A model generated the notes under the pieces. The model had not been told where the DNA came from and did no database searches. It was given only the letters and a program-made list of their open reading frames with translations. DNA of 64,000 nucleotides from Vibrio zhugei (GTDB taxonomy: Bacteria; Pseudomonadota; Gammaproteobacteria; Enterobacterales; Vibrionaceae), in NCBI RefSeq assembly GCF_003716875.1, contig NZ_CP033078.1, forward strand, positions 2,790,001-2,854,000, read 5' to 3'. The translations under genes and the position numbers were made by a program. How positions within the stretch are numbered: position 1 is the stretch's first letter; each line of letters starts with the position of its first letter. Shown here piece after piece: positions 49,336 through 57,543 of this stretch.

Positions 49336-50266
49336 TACAAGGATTCTAGAAATGTCAGTATCAACTACGAATAAACCCGAAAATGTGCAGAGCGAAAAAC
49401 GCACCTTTAGCCTCGCCGGTATGTGGGATACGTTTGGTATGCTCATCGTCTTCGCAGGCTTATTCTTGCTCTGTAGCTTGTTCGTCCCCTACTTCGCAAC
49501 CTTCGTTAATATGAAGGGGCTCGGACTGGCGATTTCGATGAGTGGTATGGTCGCCTGTGCCATGTTGTTTTGCCTTGCCTGTGGCGAGTTAGACTTATCC
49601 GTCGCGTCGGTGATTGCCTGCTCCGGTGTTGTCACTGCTGTCGCGATTAATGCGACCAACAGTGTCGTGCTCGGCGTCGGCGCCGGACTGCTCTCTGGTG
49701 TGGCTTTTGGCTTGTTGAATGGTTTTATTATCGCCAAACTGCAAATCAATGCCTTGATCACAACACTCGCAACCATGCAAATTGCGCGTGGCTTAGGCTA
49801 CATTATTTCCGATGGTAAAGCCGTTGGTATTACCGAAGAAAGCTTCTTCTCACTGGGCAATTCATCACTGATTGGCGTTCCCACCCCCGTATGGCTAACC
49901 ATCATCGCTTTTATCGTTTTTGCCTTCCTACTCAATCGCACGGTCTATGGCCGAAACACCTTAGCCATTGGGGGCAACGAAGAAGCAGCCCGTTTAGCCG
50001 GCGTGAATGTTGTCAAAACAAAAATGTGGATCTTTGTTATCTCTGGTTTTATTTCCGCACTTGCCGGCGTCATTCTTGCGGCACGAATGACCAGTGGACA
50101 ACCCATGACGTCGGTTGGCTTTGAGTTGGTGGTGATTTCTGCCTGTGTCCTCGGTGGTGTCTCCCTGAAAGGCGGAATCGGTAAAGTATCCTACGTGATT
50201 GCTGGTGTGTTAATTCTCGGTACTGTTGAAAACGCGATGAACTTATTGAATATGTCACCGTTTGCT

Positions 50267-51355
50267 CCCGATTTCAGATAATAAGTGCGACATTCATGGA
50301 AATATGTAGAAGAGGAAGCCAACTGCTGAAAGTGGTACGCTCTTCTCGCCAAAGAAACAAGCAGTACTACCATGAATTATCAACAGTTGACCGAAGGCAG
50401 AAGATACCAGATTTCTGCTCTTTTGGAACGGGGAATTTCGGTTCCTGAAATAGCTAAAACAGTTCAGTGCCACCGCTCGACGGTATACCGTGAGCTTAAA
50501 CGCGGTCGGAAGGGAGAGCATTATTGCCCTAACGAAGCCCAGATGTCGTCTACCAAAAAGCGCAAAACAGCACGTAAATACCGAATACCAAAGGAACGTG
50601 TCGATTTTATCCGCCTTCTTTTAGAAACAGATTGGAGTCCAGAGCAGATTTCTAATGTATTAACGAAAATTGGTGCATCTGTCAGTCATGAGTGGATCTA
50701 TCGCTTTGTTGCTCAAGATAAACGCTTGGGCGGTAAGTTATATCGTCACTTGAGACAAGGTCATAAGCGGTATCGCCGAGGTAAACAAGAGAAAGCTCCA
50801 GCGATAAAAAATGCCGTTTCGATTGATGATAGACCAAGCATCGTTGACAGTAAGGAGCGGTTTGGTGACTGGGAAATCGACACTGTGCTAGGTAAGCATG
50901 GTACAGGTGCAATGGTGACTATTTTAGAGCGTAAGACTCGATTTTACGTGGTAAAGAAAGTGCCATCTAAGTCAGCGGATGATGTCACCAAAGCGACAAT
51001 AGAGCTACTGAAGCCCTATAAGAAACATGTCCATACCATTACGGCAGATAACGGGCGAGAGTTTGCAGGTCATGAAACCATCGCAAAAGAATTAAAGGCT
51101 GATGTGTACTTTGCTCATCCGTACAGTTCTTGGGAGCGTGGTGCTAATGAGAATGCGAACGGTCTTTTAAGGCAATATGTGAAGAAAGGAACCGATCTAA
51201 CGACAGTGACGGACATCGATATAGAGTTCGCTTTATCGCGGATAAATTACCGTCCGAGAAAGTGTTTAGGCTTCAAGCAGGCAGCCATTATATTTGAGGA
51301 GATGGCTTTAGCTTCTTGATATTGGAGAGTGTCGCACTTCGCAGTTGAATTCGGG
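50267..51355 (+). mobile_element. IS30-family insertion sequence in araH
   Basis: A complete element of about 1,089 bp with imperfect 26-bp terminal inverted repeats. The left end starts CCCGATTTCAGAT and the right end (reverse complement) CCCGAATTCAACTG. Both contain AAGTGCGACA exactly 16 nt in, and about 20 of 26 positions agree. Flanks give a 2-bp CT duplication, or 4-bp GCTC if the ends are set one base further in. One intact transposase gene fills most of it. The sharp ends suggest a recent insertion. Confidence 0.92.
50372..51319 (+). CDS. IS30-family transposase
   Basis: A 315-residue transposase with no visible frameshift. The N-terminal helix-turn-helix is MNYQQLTEGRRYQISALLER...IAKTVQCHRSTVYRELKRG, the IS30 hallmark (cited in parts). 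The DDE catalytic core reads GDWEIDTVLG (Asp), HTITADNGREF (Asp) and ERGANENANGLLRQY (Glu, with the IS30-type N-N-G-L-R-Q context). It is probably active. It has the same orientation as araH. Confidence 0.95.
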   Translation: MNYQQLTEGRRYQISALLERGISVPEIAKTVQCHRSTVYRELKRGRKGEHYCPNEAQMSSTKKRKTARKYRIPKERVDFIRLLLETDWSPEQISNVLTKIGASVSHEWIYRFVAQDKRLGGKLYRHLRQGHKRYRRGKQEKAPAIKNAVSIDDRPSIVDSKERFGDWEIDTVLGKHGTGAMVTILERKTRFYVVKKVPSKSADDVTKATIELLKPYKKHVHTITADNGREFAGHETIAKELKADVYFAHPYSSWERGANENANGLLRQYVKKGTDLTTVTDIDIEFALSRINYRPRKCLGFKQAAIIFEEMALAS

Positions 51356-51457
51356 CTCAATATGTTGTCCGCGGTACGATTTTATTAGCAGCGGTTATTT
51401 TCGACCGTTACAAACAGAAAAAACGCTAACTCAATCCATTGAGTCGATCACTACTGC

Positions 51458-51487
51458 AAAGAGCCTAATTTTATTTAGGCTCTTTTT
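51458..51487 (+). terminator. Terminator of araFGH
   Basis: AGAGCCTAA-TTTTAT-TTAGGCTCT followed by T6, 28 bp after the restored araH stop. Confidence 0.88.
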
Positions 51488-51516
51488 TATTTTGATTCAT
51501 TTTTATTTTGATTCAT
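51485..51516. repeat. Perfect 16-bp tandem repeat
   Basis: TTTTATTTTGATTCAT occurs twice head to tail (51485-51500 and 51501-51516), just after the araFGH terminator. Confidence 0.7.
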
Positions 51517-51574
51517 TTCAGCCAATTTATTTCAAAAAGAAAATTAAATATCGCCTTAGTTTTTGTGAACGAGA

Positions 51575-51612
51575 TGTAAAAATACTTGCTATTAAGATGG
51601 ACTATTTCGCTA
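51575..51612 (-). promoter_or_regulatory. AraC operator pair upstream of ytfQ
   Basis: On the minus strand TAGCGAAATAGTCCATC (51596-51612), 4 bp, then TAGCAAGTATTTTTACA (51575-51591). Both halves keep TAGC and the spacing is again 17-4-17. Orientation and position relative to the gene copy the araF arrangement, with a CRP-like site 12 bp further on. Confidence 0.68.
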
Positions 51613-51624
51613 CTCAAAATGTTA

Positions 51625-51640
51625 TGTGATTAATCTCGAT
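51625..51640 (+). promoter_or_regulatory. CRP-like site of the ytfQ promoter
   Basis: TGTGA-TTAATC-TCGAT matches 7 of 10 conserved positions. A TAGGAT -10 at 51662-51667 would place it near -41.5, as at araF. Confidence 0.5.
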
Positions 51641-51751
51641 TACTTGAAATAAGTATAAATATAGGATCATTACCGCATGACAATAATAGATAAAATGTTT
51701 AATTCCCATTCGTGAAATACATCCGTTAAAAAAGAAAAAAGGAACATCAAT

Positions 51752-52714
51752 ATGTTTAAAAAACTTTCTACAGCTGTAGCAATCAGTTCATTATTGATGT
51801 CTGGTTCGCTTATGGCGCAATCCCTCACTGTAGGTTTTTCGCAAATTGGTTCTGAATCAGGTTGGAGAGCAGCAGAAACCTCTGTTGCGAAAGCTGAAGC
51901 AGCAAAACGAGACATCACGTTAAAAATATCCGATGCTCAACAAAAGCAAGAAAACCAAATCAAAGCCGTTCGTTCGTTCATCGCACAAGGTGTCGATGCC
52001 ATTTTTATTGCCCCCGTCGTACAAACCGGTTGGGGTCCTGTTCTAGAAGAAGCCAAAGATTATGATATTCCCGTTTTTCTTCTTGACCGAGGCATCAGCG
52101 TAAAAGATAAATCGCTTTACATGACGGCCGTCACCGCCGATAACGTCTTGGAAGGAAAAGTCGCTGGCGATTGGCTGATTAATAAAGTCCAAGACCGTAA
52201 AAGCTGTGATGTTGTCGAGCTACAGGGAACCGTCGGTGCCAGTGTCGCGATTGATCGTAAAAAAGGCTTTCACGACGCCGTTAAGAATGCGAAAAATATT
52301 CATATTGTTCGCACTCAATCGGGTGAGTTTACACGCAGTAAAGGTAAAGAAGTCATGGAGAGCTTTATTAAAGCCGAAAATGATGGCAAAAGTATCTGTG
52401 CTGTTTTCTCTCATAACGACGATATGGCCATCGGGGCCATTCAAGCAATAAAAGAAGCCGGTTTACAACCTGGTAAAGATATTTTAATTGTATCGATTGA
52501 TGCTGTGCCTGATATTTTCAAAGCGATGAAAAAAGGCGAAAGTAATGCCACCGTTGAATTAACACCAAATATGGCGGGCCCTGCTTTTGATGCGCTTATT
52601 TCATACAAAGAAAAAGGCATTATCCCACCGAAGAAAATCGTCACTAAATCCACATTATTCTTACCAAAAGACGCGGATAAAGAGATTAAAATCAAAGAAA
52701 ACCTTGGTTATTAA
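51752..52714 (+). CDS. ytfQ: Sugar ABC transporter substrate-binding protein, YtfQ type
   Basis: A 320-residue periplasmic binding protein with a Sec signal peptide (1-22, cleavage near LMA-QS). LTVGFSQIGSESGWRAAET and QKQENQIKAVRSFIAQGVDA match E. coli YtfQ closely. YtfQ binds galactofuranose in E. coli, and homologues in Shewanella (AraU) have been assigned to arabinose. AGGAA precedes the start. Adjacent AraC-type operators argue for an arabinose-linked role here. Confidence 0.92.
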   Translation: MFKKLSTAVAISSLLMSGSLMAQSLTVGFSQIGSESGWRAAETSVAKAEAAKRDITLKISDAQQKQENQIKAVRSFIAQGVDAIFIAPVVQTGWGPVLEEAKDYDIPVFLLDRGISVKDKSLYMTAVTADNVLEGKVAGDWLINKVQDRKSCDVVELQGTVGASVAIDRKKGFHDAVKNAKNIHIVRTQSGEFTRSKGKEVMESFIKAENDGKSICAVFSHNDDMAIGAIQAIKEAGLQPGKDILIVSIDAVPDIFKAMKKGESNATVELTPNMAGPAFDALISYKEKGIIPPKKIVTKSTLFLPKDADKEIKIKENLGY

Positions 52715-52739
52715 TACCCGCAGTTAGGAAGTACCGTAT

Positions 52740-52767
52740 ATATCCATGCTCACTCGAGCATGGATAT
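52740..52767 (+). repeat. Perfect 12-bp hairpin between ytfQ and ytfR
   Basis: ATATCCATGCTC-ACTC-GAGCATGGATAT without a T-run. It is like the hairpins that raise binding-protein mRNA stability in other ABC operons. It also argues against the ytfR frame starting at 52760. Confidence 0.75.
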
Positions 52768-52783
52768 CACCATGGAGTACAGA

Positions 52784-54295
52784 ATGATGTCTACAGAAAC
52801 GTCACATACAGATTTATTACTCAATGCAAAACGCATTTGTAAATTTTTCCCCGGAGTGAAAGCCCTGCAAAACGTCGACTTCTCACTACGCAAAGGCGAA
52901 ATCATGGCGCTCTTAGGGGAAAATGGTGCGGGTAAATCGACGTTAGTGAAAACATTAACTGGCGTATATGAAAAGGATTCCGGTGAGATCTGGCTAGATG
53001 GCAAAACCATCTCACCGAAGAGTACCGCAGATGCCCAAGAAGTAGGAATTGGTACGGTATACCAAGAGGTCAACTTACTGCCCAATATGTCCGTCATGGA
53101 CAATTTATTTATCGGCCATGAACCGAAGAAATTTGGATTGGTGGACAGAAAAACCATGGCCGTCAAAGCTCAGGCTATTGTCGATAGTTATGGACTCGAT
53201 ATTGATGTCAGCTTACCGCTTAACCAATTCTCCGTCGCCATCCAACAAGTCATCGCGATCGCACGCGCGATTTCTATGTCGGCGAAAATTCTCATTCTCG
53301 ATGAGCCAACCGCCAGTTTAGATGGAAACGAAGTCAAAATGTTGTTTGATATCATGCGTGACCTGAAACAACAGGGCGTCAGCTTAGTGTTCATCACCCA
53401 CTTCCTCGATCAAGTCTATGAGGTCAGTGATCGCATTACCGTATTACGTAATGGCCAACTGGTCGGCACCCGTGAAACCGCCGAACTCCCCCAAATCGAC
53501 CTCGTTCAAATGATGTTAGGTCACGAGCTTGAAGGCAATGCCCTGCAACGTGCGGGCAAAACCAAATGGCAAGGTAACTCAATTATCAAGCTCTCTAATT
53601 TTGGTAAAAAAGGCACGATAGAACCTTTCGATCTGGAAATACATGCGGGTGAAATCGTCGGGTTAGCTGGGTTATTAGGCTCTGGACGCACCGAAACCGC
53701 ACAAGTGATTTTTGGGATTGAATCAAGCGATTCCGGTGAGTGTTATTTGCACAATAAATCCGTATCGATTAAAAGTGCTCGCCAAGCGTCACACCTTGGG
53801 CTGGGTTATTGTCCAGAAGACCGTAAAACCGATGGCATTATCGGCGCCGCCTCTGTGCGAGAGAATATTATTTTAGCGCTTCAAGCACAACGTGGCTGGT
53901 TTAAACCACTATCCACCAAAGAGCAAACTGACATTGCTGAACGCTTTGTCAAACAACTGGCCATTAAAACGCCCAGTATTGAGCAGCCCATTGAGTTTCT
54001 TTCGGGTGGGAATCAACAGAAAGTCTTGTTGGCACGCTGGCTTCTGACGAAACCGAAATTTTTAATTCTCGATGAACCTACACGCGGCATTGATGTAGGT
54101 GCTCATGCGGAAATCATTCGTTTAATCGAAAGTCTCTGTGCCGACGGCTTGGCCTTGTTGGTCATTTCTTCCGAATTAGAAGAACTGACTGGCTATGCCG
54201 ATCGCGTGGTGGTGTTAAAAGATCGCAAACAAGTCGCGGAAATCTCTTCGGACGATCTTTCCGTTCCAGCAATTATGCAAGCGATAGCAAGTTAA
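52784..54295 (+). CDS. ytfR: Sugar ABC transporter ATP-binding protein, YtfR type
   Basis: A 503-residue double ABC ATPase. The first domain has GENGAGKSTLVKTLTGVY and ILILDEPTASLD; the second has GLLGSGRTETAQVIFG, LSGGNQQKVLLARW and LDEPTRGIDVGAH. The start at 52784 follows GGAG by 6 nt and gives MMSTETSHTDLLLNAKRI; an in-frame ATG at 52760 lies in the hairpin. It is similar in architecture to AraG, so cross-energising of the other permease is conceivable but unproven. Confidence 0.93.
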   Translation: MMSTETSHTDLLLNAKRICKFFPGVKALQNVDFSLRKGEIMALLGENGAGKSTLVKTLTGVYEKDSGEIWLDGKTISPKSTADAQEVGIGTVYQEVNLLPNMSVMDNLFIGHEPKKFGLVDRKTMAVKAQAIVDSYGLDIDVSLPLNQFSVAIQQVIAIARAISMSAKILILDEPTASLDGNEVKMLFDIMRDLKQQGVSLVFITHFLDQVYEVSDRITVLRNGQLVGTRETAELPQIDLVQMMLGHELEGNALQRAGKTKWQGNSIIKLSNFGKKGTIEPFDLEIHAGEIVGLAGLLGSGRTETAQVIFGIESSDSGECYLHNKSVSIKSARQASHLGLGYCPEDRKTDGIIGAASVRENIILALQAQRGWFKPLSTKEQTDIAERFVKQLAIKTPSIEQPIEFLSGGNQQKVLLARWLLTKPKFLILDEPTRGIDVGAHAEIIRLIESLCADGLALLVISSELEELTGYADRVVVLKDRKQVAEISSDDLSVPAIMQAIAS

Positions 54296-54304
54296 GGCGG
54301 TACT

Positions 54305-55330
54305 ATGAGCTTTTTAAACCCTACCTCTGAGTCCAGAAGGCAAAAAAAATCATCCTTTCATTTGCCCAAAGGTACCCCACAATTGGCAGCTTTACTATTA
54401 CTGCTGCTCGTGAATAGCCTCATTGCAGATAACTTTTTTTCTATTCACATTCAAGACGGACGCCTATTCGGCAGCACCATTGATATCCTAAACCGAGGCG
54501 CCCCAGTCGCACTTTTAACCGTGGGGATGACCTTGGTGATCGCCACAGGCGGCATTGACCTATCCGTTGGCGCTGTCATGGCGATCAGTGGCGCCGTGAT
54601 GGCAAGTTTAGCCTCACAAGGCTACGAGCCTGGTTTTATTTTAATGTGTGCGATCGCTGCCGGTGCTTTATGCGGATTATGGAACGGCTTCTTAGTGGCG
54701 GTGTTCAAAATCCAACCGATAGTCGCGACATTAATTTTGATGGTCGCCGGTCGAGGCATTGCCCAATTGATCACCAAAGGGCAAGTCATCACCTTCACAA
54801 ATGACACACTGTCTTGGTTAGGCAGTGGCTCCTTCTTGTACTTGCCGACTCCCGTCTGGCTCATGATATTCGCAGCAATTGTCGTTTGGCTTTTAACAAA
54901 AAAAACCGCTCTCGGATTATTCATTGAATCCGTAGGGATTAATATTAAGGCGGCCAAAAATGCCGGTATCCATACGCCAGCTATCGTGATGTCCGTTTAT
55001 GTCATCAGTGGCATCATGGCTTCTATCGCCGGGATTGCTGTCGCCGCTGATATCCAAGGCGCGGACGCCAATAATGCAGGCTTATGGCTAGAAATGGATG
55101 CGATCTTAGCCGTGGTCATTGGTGGTACCTCTCTCATGGGCGGACGGTTCAATTTATTTACCGCGCTCATTGGGGCTTACATCATTCAGAGTATTAATAC
55201 GGGGATTCTTTTATCCGGTTACCAACCTCAATGGAATCAAATTGTTAAAGCCGTTGTCGTGTTGATTGTGTTGATATTGCAATCACCGGCTGTGATTCGT
55301 GCCATCAAAGGGAGAATGAATCATGATTAA
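54305..55330 (+). CDS. ytfT: Sugar ABC transporter permease, YtfT type
   Basis: A 341-residue CUT2 permease with about ten membrane helices. VGMTLVIATGGIDLSVGAVMAISGA (about residue 80; cited in part: TGGIDLSVGAVMAISGA) and VVIGGTSLMGGRFN are the permease motifs. It starts 9 nt after ytfR and overlaps yjfF by 8 nt. The heterodimeric YtfT-YjfF pair contrasts with the single AraH permease. Confidence 0.93.
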   Translation: MSFLNPTSESRRQKKSSFHLPKGTPQLAALLLLLLVNSLIADNFFSIHIQDGRLFGSTIDILNRGAPVALLTVGMTLVIATGGIDLSVGAVMAISGAVMASLASQGYEPGFILMCAIAAGALCGLWNGFLVAVFKIQPIVATLILMVAGRGIAQLITKGQVITFTNDTLSWLGSGSFLYLPTPVWLMIFAAIVVWLLTKKTALGLFIESVGINIKAAKNAGIHTPAIVMSVYVISGIMASIAGIAVAADIQGADANNAGLWLEMDAILAVVIGGTSLMGGRFNLFTALIGAYIIQSINTGILLSGYQPQWNQIVKAVVVLIVLILQSPAVIRAIKGRMNHD

Positions 55331-56324
55331 GCGTCATTTCCCATTATTTATTACCATCAGTGTTTTTCTGGTTGGATACTTTTTCTGTGCGTTAGATTTT
55401 CCTGCCTTCATGACCACTCGAGTGATCTGTAACATCCTAACGGATAATGCATTTCTAGGAATTCTTGCGGTTGGGATGACATTCGTGATTCTGTCGGGCG
55501 GCATTGACCTCTCAGTGGGCTCCGTCATTGCCTTTACTGGGGTACTCATGGCGACATTAATCAGTCATGGTATTCACCCTTATACGGCAATGCTGATCAC
55601 CCTCATTGCCGGCGCGCTCTTTGGAGCGTTCATGGGCTGGATTATCGACACGCTGAAGATTCCATCCTTTATCGTTACCTTAGCGGGAATGTTCTTTTTG
55701 CGTGGTACCAGCTTTTTAATCTCAGAACAATCTATTCCGATCAATCACCCAACCTTCCATGCGTTGTCACGGACCTCTTGGCATATTTGGGGAGGGGGAC
55801 GCTTGAGCTTAATCGCCGTGATCATGTTGGTGGTCGTCGCAATTGGCATGTTGCTCGCGCATCGCACTCGCTTTGGGAATAATGTGTATGCCATCGGCGG
55901 CAACCCAACCTCGGCGTCATTAATGGGCATCTCTGTGCGAATGACGACAATAGGCATTTACACGCTTTCGACACTGCTTGCTTCGCTCGCCGGCATTGTG
56001 TTCTCGATTTACACCTCAGCCGGTTACCCACTCGCGGCAGTCGGTGTAGAACTGGATGCCATTGCTGCCGTCGTGATCGGTGGAACGCTGCTGTCCGGAG
56101 GGGTCGGAACCGTATTTGGCTCACTGTTTGGGGTGTTAATTCAAGGCTTAATCCAAACTTACATTACCTTTGATGGCACACTCAGTTCTTGGTGGACGAA
56201 AATCATTGTGGGTATTTTACTGTTTACCTTTATTGGTATGCAGCGCCTGCTTATCGTCATCAGTGAAAGACGTAAAGTGGTGCATACGGTTCGCGCGGAT
56301 AAAGAAGTACCGCTCCCCAGTTAG
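55323..56324 (+). CDS. yjfF: Sugar ABC transporter permease, YjfF type
   Basis: A 333-residue CUT2 permease, second subunit of the YtfT-YjfF pair. AVGMTFVILSGGIDLSVGSV (about residue 55), YAIGGNPTSASLMGI and AAVVIGGTLLSGGVGTVFGS are characteristic. It is the last gene of the rightward sugar-transport unit, before a good terminator. All four transporter genes look intact. Confidence 0.93.
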   Translation: MIKRHFPLFITISVFLVGYFFCALDFPAFMTTRVICNILTDNAFLGILAVGMTFVILSGGIDLSVGSVIAFTGVLMATLISHGIHPYTAMLITLIAGALFGAFMGWIIDTLKIPSFIVTLAGMFFLRGTSFLISEQSIPINHPTFHALSRTSWHIWGGGRLSLIAVIMLVVVAIGMLLAHRTRFGNNVYAIGGNPTSASLMGISVRMTTIGIYTLSTLLASLAGIVFSIYTSAGYPLAAVGVELDAIAAVVIGGTLLSGGVGTVFGSLFGVLIQGLIQTYITFDGTLSSWWTKIIVGILLFTFIGMQRLLIVISERRKVVHTVRADKEVPLPS

Positions 56325-56361
56325 TCGTTAGCCAATCAACTCCCGTTTGCTCTTGTCATTT

Positions 56362-56404
56362 CCCCTCTGGTATTTAAGTCCGCTTACCAGAGGGGCTTTT
56401 TATT
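56362..56404. terminator. Terminator after yjfF
   Basis: CCCCTCTGGTA / TACCAGAGGGG, an 11-bp perfect stem with a 12-nt loop and a T5 run. It also lies at the end of ybaN on the other strand. Confidence 0.88.
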
Positions 56405-56798
56405 TCTGCTCTGGTGTCACCGGTTTAACACGGACTTGCGCGAGGGATTCAGGTCGGCGCCAAATAATCACTAAGGCAATCAACATCCCTAAAGACGCGC
56501 TCCATACAATCCACAGAGGCGCCTTATGAAGCATCAAAATGGCAAAACACACGGAAATCGACACCGTCGACAGCCATTTGTTACGGCGCGAAATGATTTT
56601 ACCGTTTTGCCAGTTGGTAATCATGTCGCGAAAAAAAGGACGCGACATTAAAAAACGATAAATGGTCGGAGACCCTTTCGCGGAAGCCCAAGCACTCAAA
56701 ATCACAAATTCAGTGGCGGGTAAACCTGGTAGTAATACGCCAGCAAATGCGAGTAATAAGCTCACAACGGCAATGACTTTGTACACCCATAATCGCAT
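56400..56798 (-). CDS. ybaN: DUF454 (YbaN) family inner-membrane protein
   Basis: A 132-residue protein with an N-terminal helix pair (LWVYKVIAVVSLLLAFAGVLLPGLPATEF, cited in part: GVLLPGLPATEFVILSAW) that is the DUF454 signature, a basic middle loop and two C-terminal helices (about 78-112). Function is unknown. It is single, between the sugar transporter and the gluconate genes. Confidence 0.87.
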   Translation of the reverse strand: MRLWVYKVIAVVSLLLAFAGVLLPGLPATEFVILSAWASAKGSPTIYRFLMSRPFFRDMITNWQNGKIISRRNKWLSTVSISVCFAILMLHKAPLWIVWSASLGMLIALVIIWRRPESLAQVRVKPVTPEQK

Positions 56799-56896
56799 AG
56801 CGGCCCCTCTGACCTAAATCGTCTTCAGAGTATAGATGAAGCGCTTAGGCGAAGGAACCACTTATCATCATGAGTGCGTCGTGGTCTGTGATTCTC

Positions 56897-57421
56897 TCAA
56901 CGCTCTGCTTGAATCGCGGTAACGCAACGTTCAACGACGTCGTCAAACGAGCCATCAATACTAATTTGTACAACGTCTTGTTCATCGGAGTCTGGCATTT
57001 CTAAGGTCTCAAACTGGCTTTTCAGTAACTCGACTGGCATGAAATGATCGGCCCGTTCCTGCATGCGCTGCTTTACCAGTTCAAACTCACCGTGTAGATG
57101 AATAAACGTGACTTTCTCGTTACCCTGACGAATTTGATCGCGATAGCGACGTTTCAACGCAGAACAAACGAGCACGCCCTCTTCGGATTTCATCTCAATG
57201 CTGAAGGCAGCATCGTTGATTCGCTCTAACCAAGGAGCTCGGTCTTCGTCATTTAATGCATTTCCCGATTTCATTTTGAGGATATTGGCTTTCGGGTGTA
57301 AGTCGTCCCCATCAATAAATTTTGCGCCTAAACGCTTGGCAACCGCGGCACCGATCGATGATTTTCCGCAGCTTGAAACTCCCATGAACAAATAGCTATT
57401 GCCTTTTTTTTCTTTAGCCAC
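56897..57421 (-). CDS. gntK: Gluconokinase GntK
   Basis: GntK phosphorylates D-gluconate to 6-phosphogluconate, feeding the Entner-Doudoroff and pentose phosphate pathways. It is a 174-residue P-loop kinase: GVSSCGKSSIGAA (about 14-26), FIDGDDLHPKANI, and SALKRRYRDQIR. It is divergent from the gluconate permease, with two GntR-type operators between them. Confidence 0.95.
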   Translation of the reverse strand: MAKEKKGNSYLFMGVSSCGKSSIGAAVAKRLGAKFIDGDDLHPKANILKMKSGNALNDEDRAPWLERINDAAFSIEMKSEEGVLVCSALKRRYRDQIRQGNEKVTFIHLHGEFELVKQRMQERADHFMPVELLKSQFETLEMPDSDEQDVVQISIDGSFDDVVERCVTAIQAER

Positions 57422-57471
57422 TTTATTGACCTCACTCTCATTTCCGAACTTTGTTGATTTTCACTCTACCA

Positions 57472-57499
57472 CGTTACCCGTAACATGTTACGCATAACT
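57472..57499. promoter_or_regulatory. Tandem GntR operators
   Basis: CGTTACCCGTAACATG (57472-57486) overlaps ATGTTACGCATAACT (57485-57499). Both fit the gnt operator palindrome ATGTTAC-N-GTAACA known from E. coli. They lie between divergent gntK and the permease gene, so GntR could repress both. Confidence 0.8.
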
Positions 57500-57543
57500 A
57501 AAAGAAATGTGAACGCATTAACAAACCCTCAAAAGGTACCTTT

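Larger units (their letters stand above)
49352..51429 (+). pseudogene. araH: L-arabinose ABC permease AraH, interrupted by an IS30-family element
   Basis: CUT2 permease. The 5' part (49352-50266, 305 codons) covers nearly all membrane helices (LACGELDLSVASVIACSG, GLNA-type loop, GGVSLKGGIGK). It is then interrupted after the Ala of NMSPFA. The 3' part resumes at 51358 with QYVVRGTILLAAVIFDRYKQ and ends at TAA 51427-51429. Joining the parts restores 328 residues, the E. coli length. As read now, translation runs four codons into the element and stops at 50281, losing the last helix, so the permease is probably inactive. Confidence 0.93.

Noticed and set aside
50267-51355. IS30 element as part of a composite transposon carrying the sugar transporter
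   Set aside because: No second copy of its ends or transposase is visible to the right of ytfQRT-yjfF within the window.
51485-51516. Tandem 16-bp repeat as a CRISPR or iteron array
   Set aside because: Only two head-to-tail copies without spacers; probably slippage in AT-rich DNA.
52760-54295. ytfR start at 52760
   Set aside because: That ATG lies within a perfect hairpin and has no ribosome site, whereas 52784 has GGAG at proper spacing.
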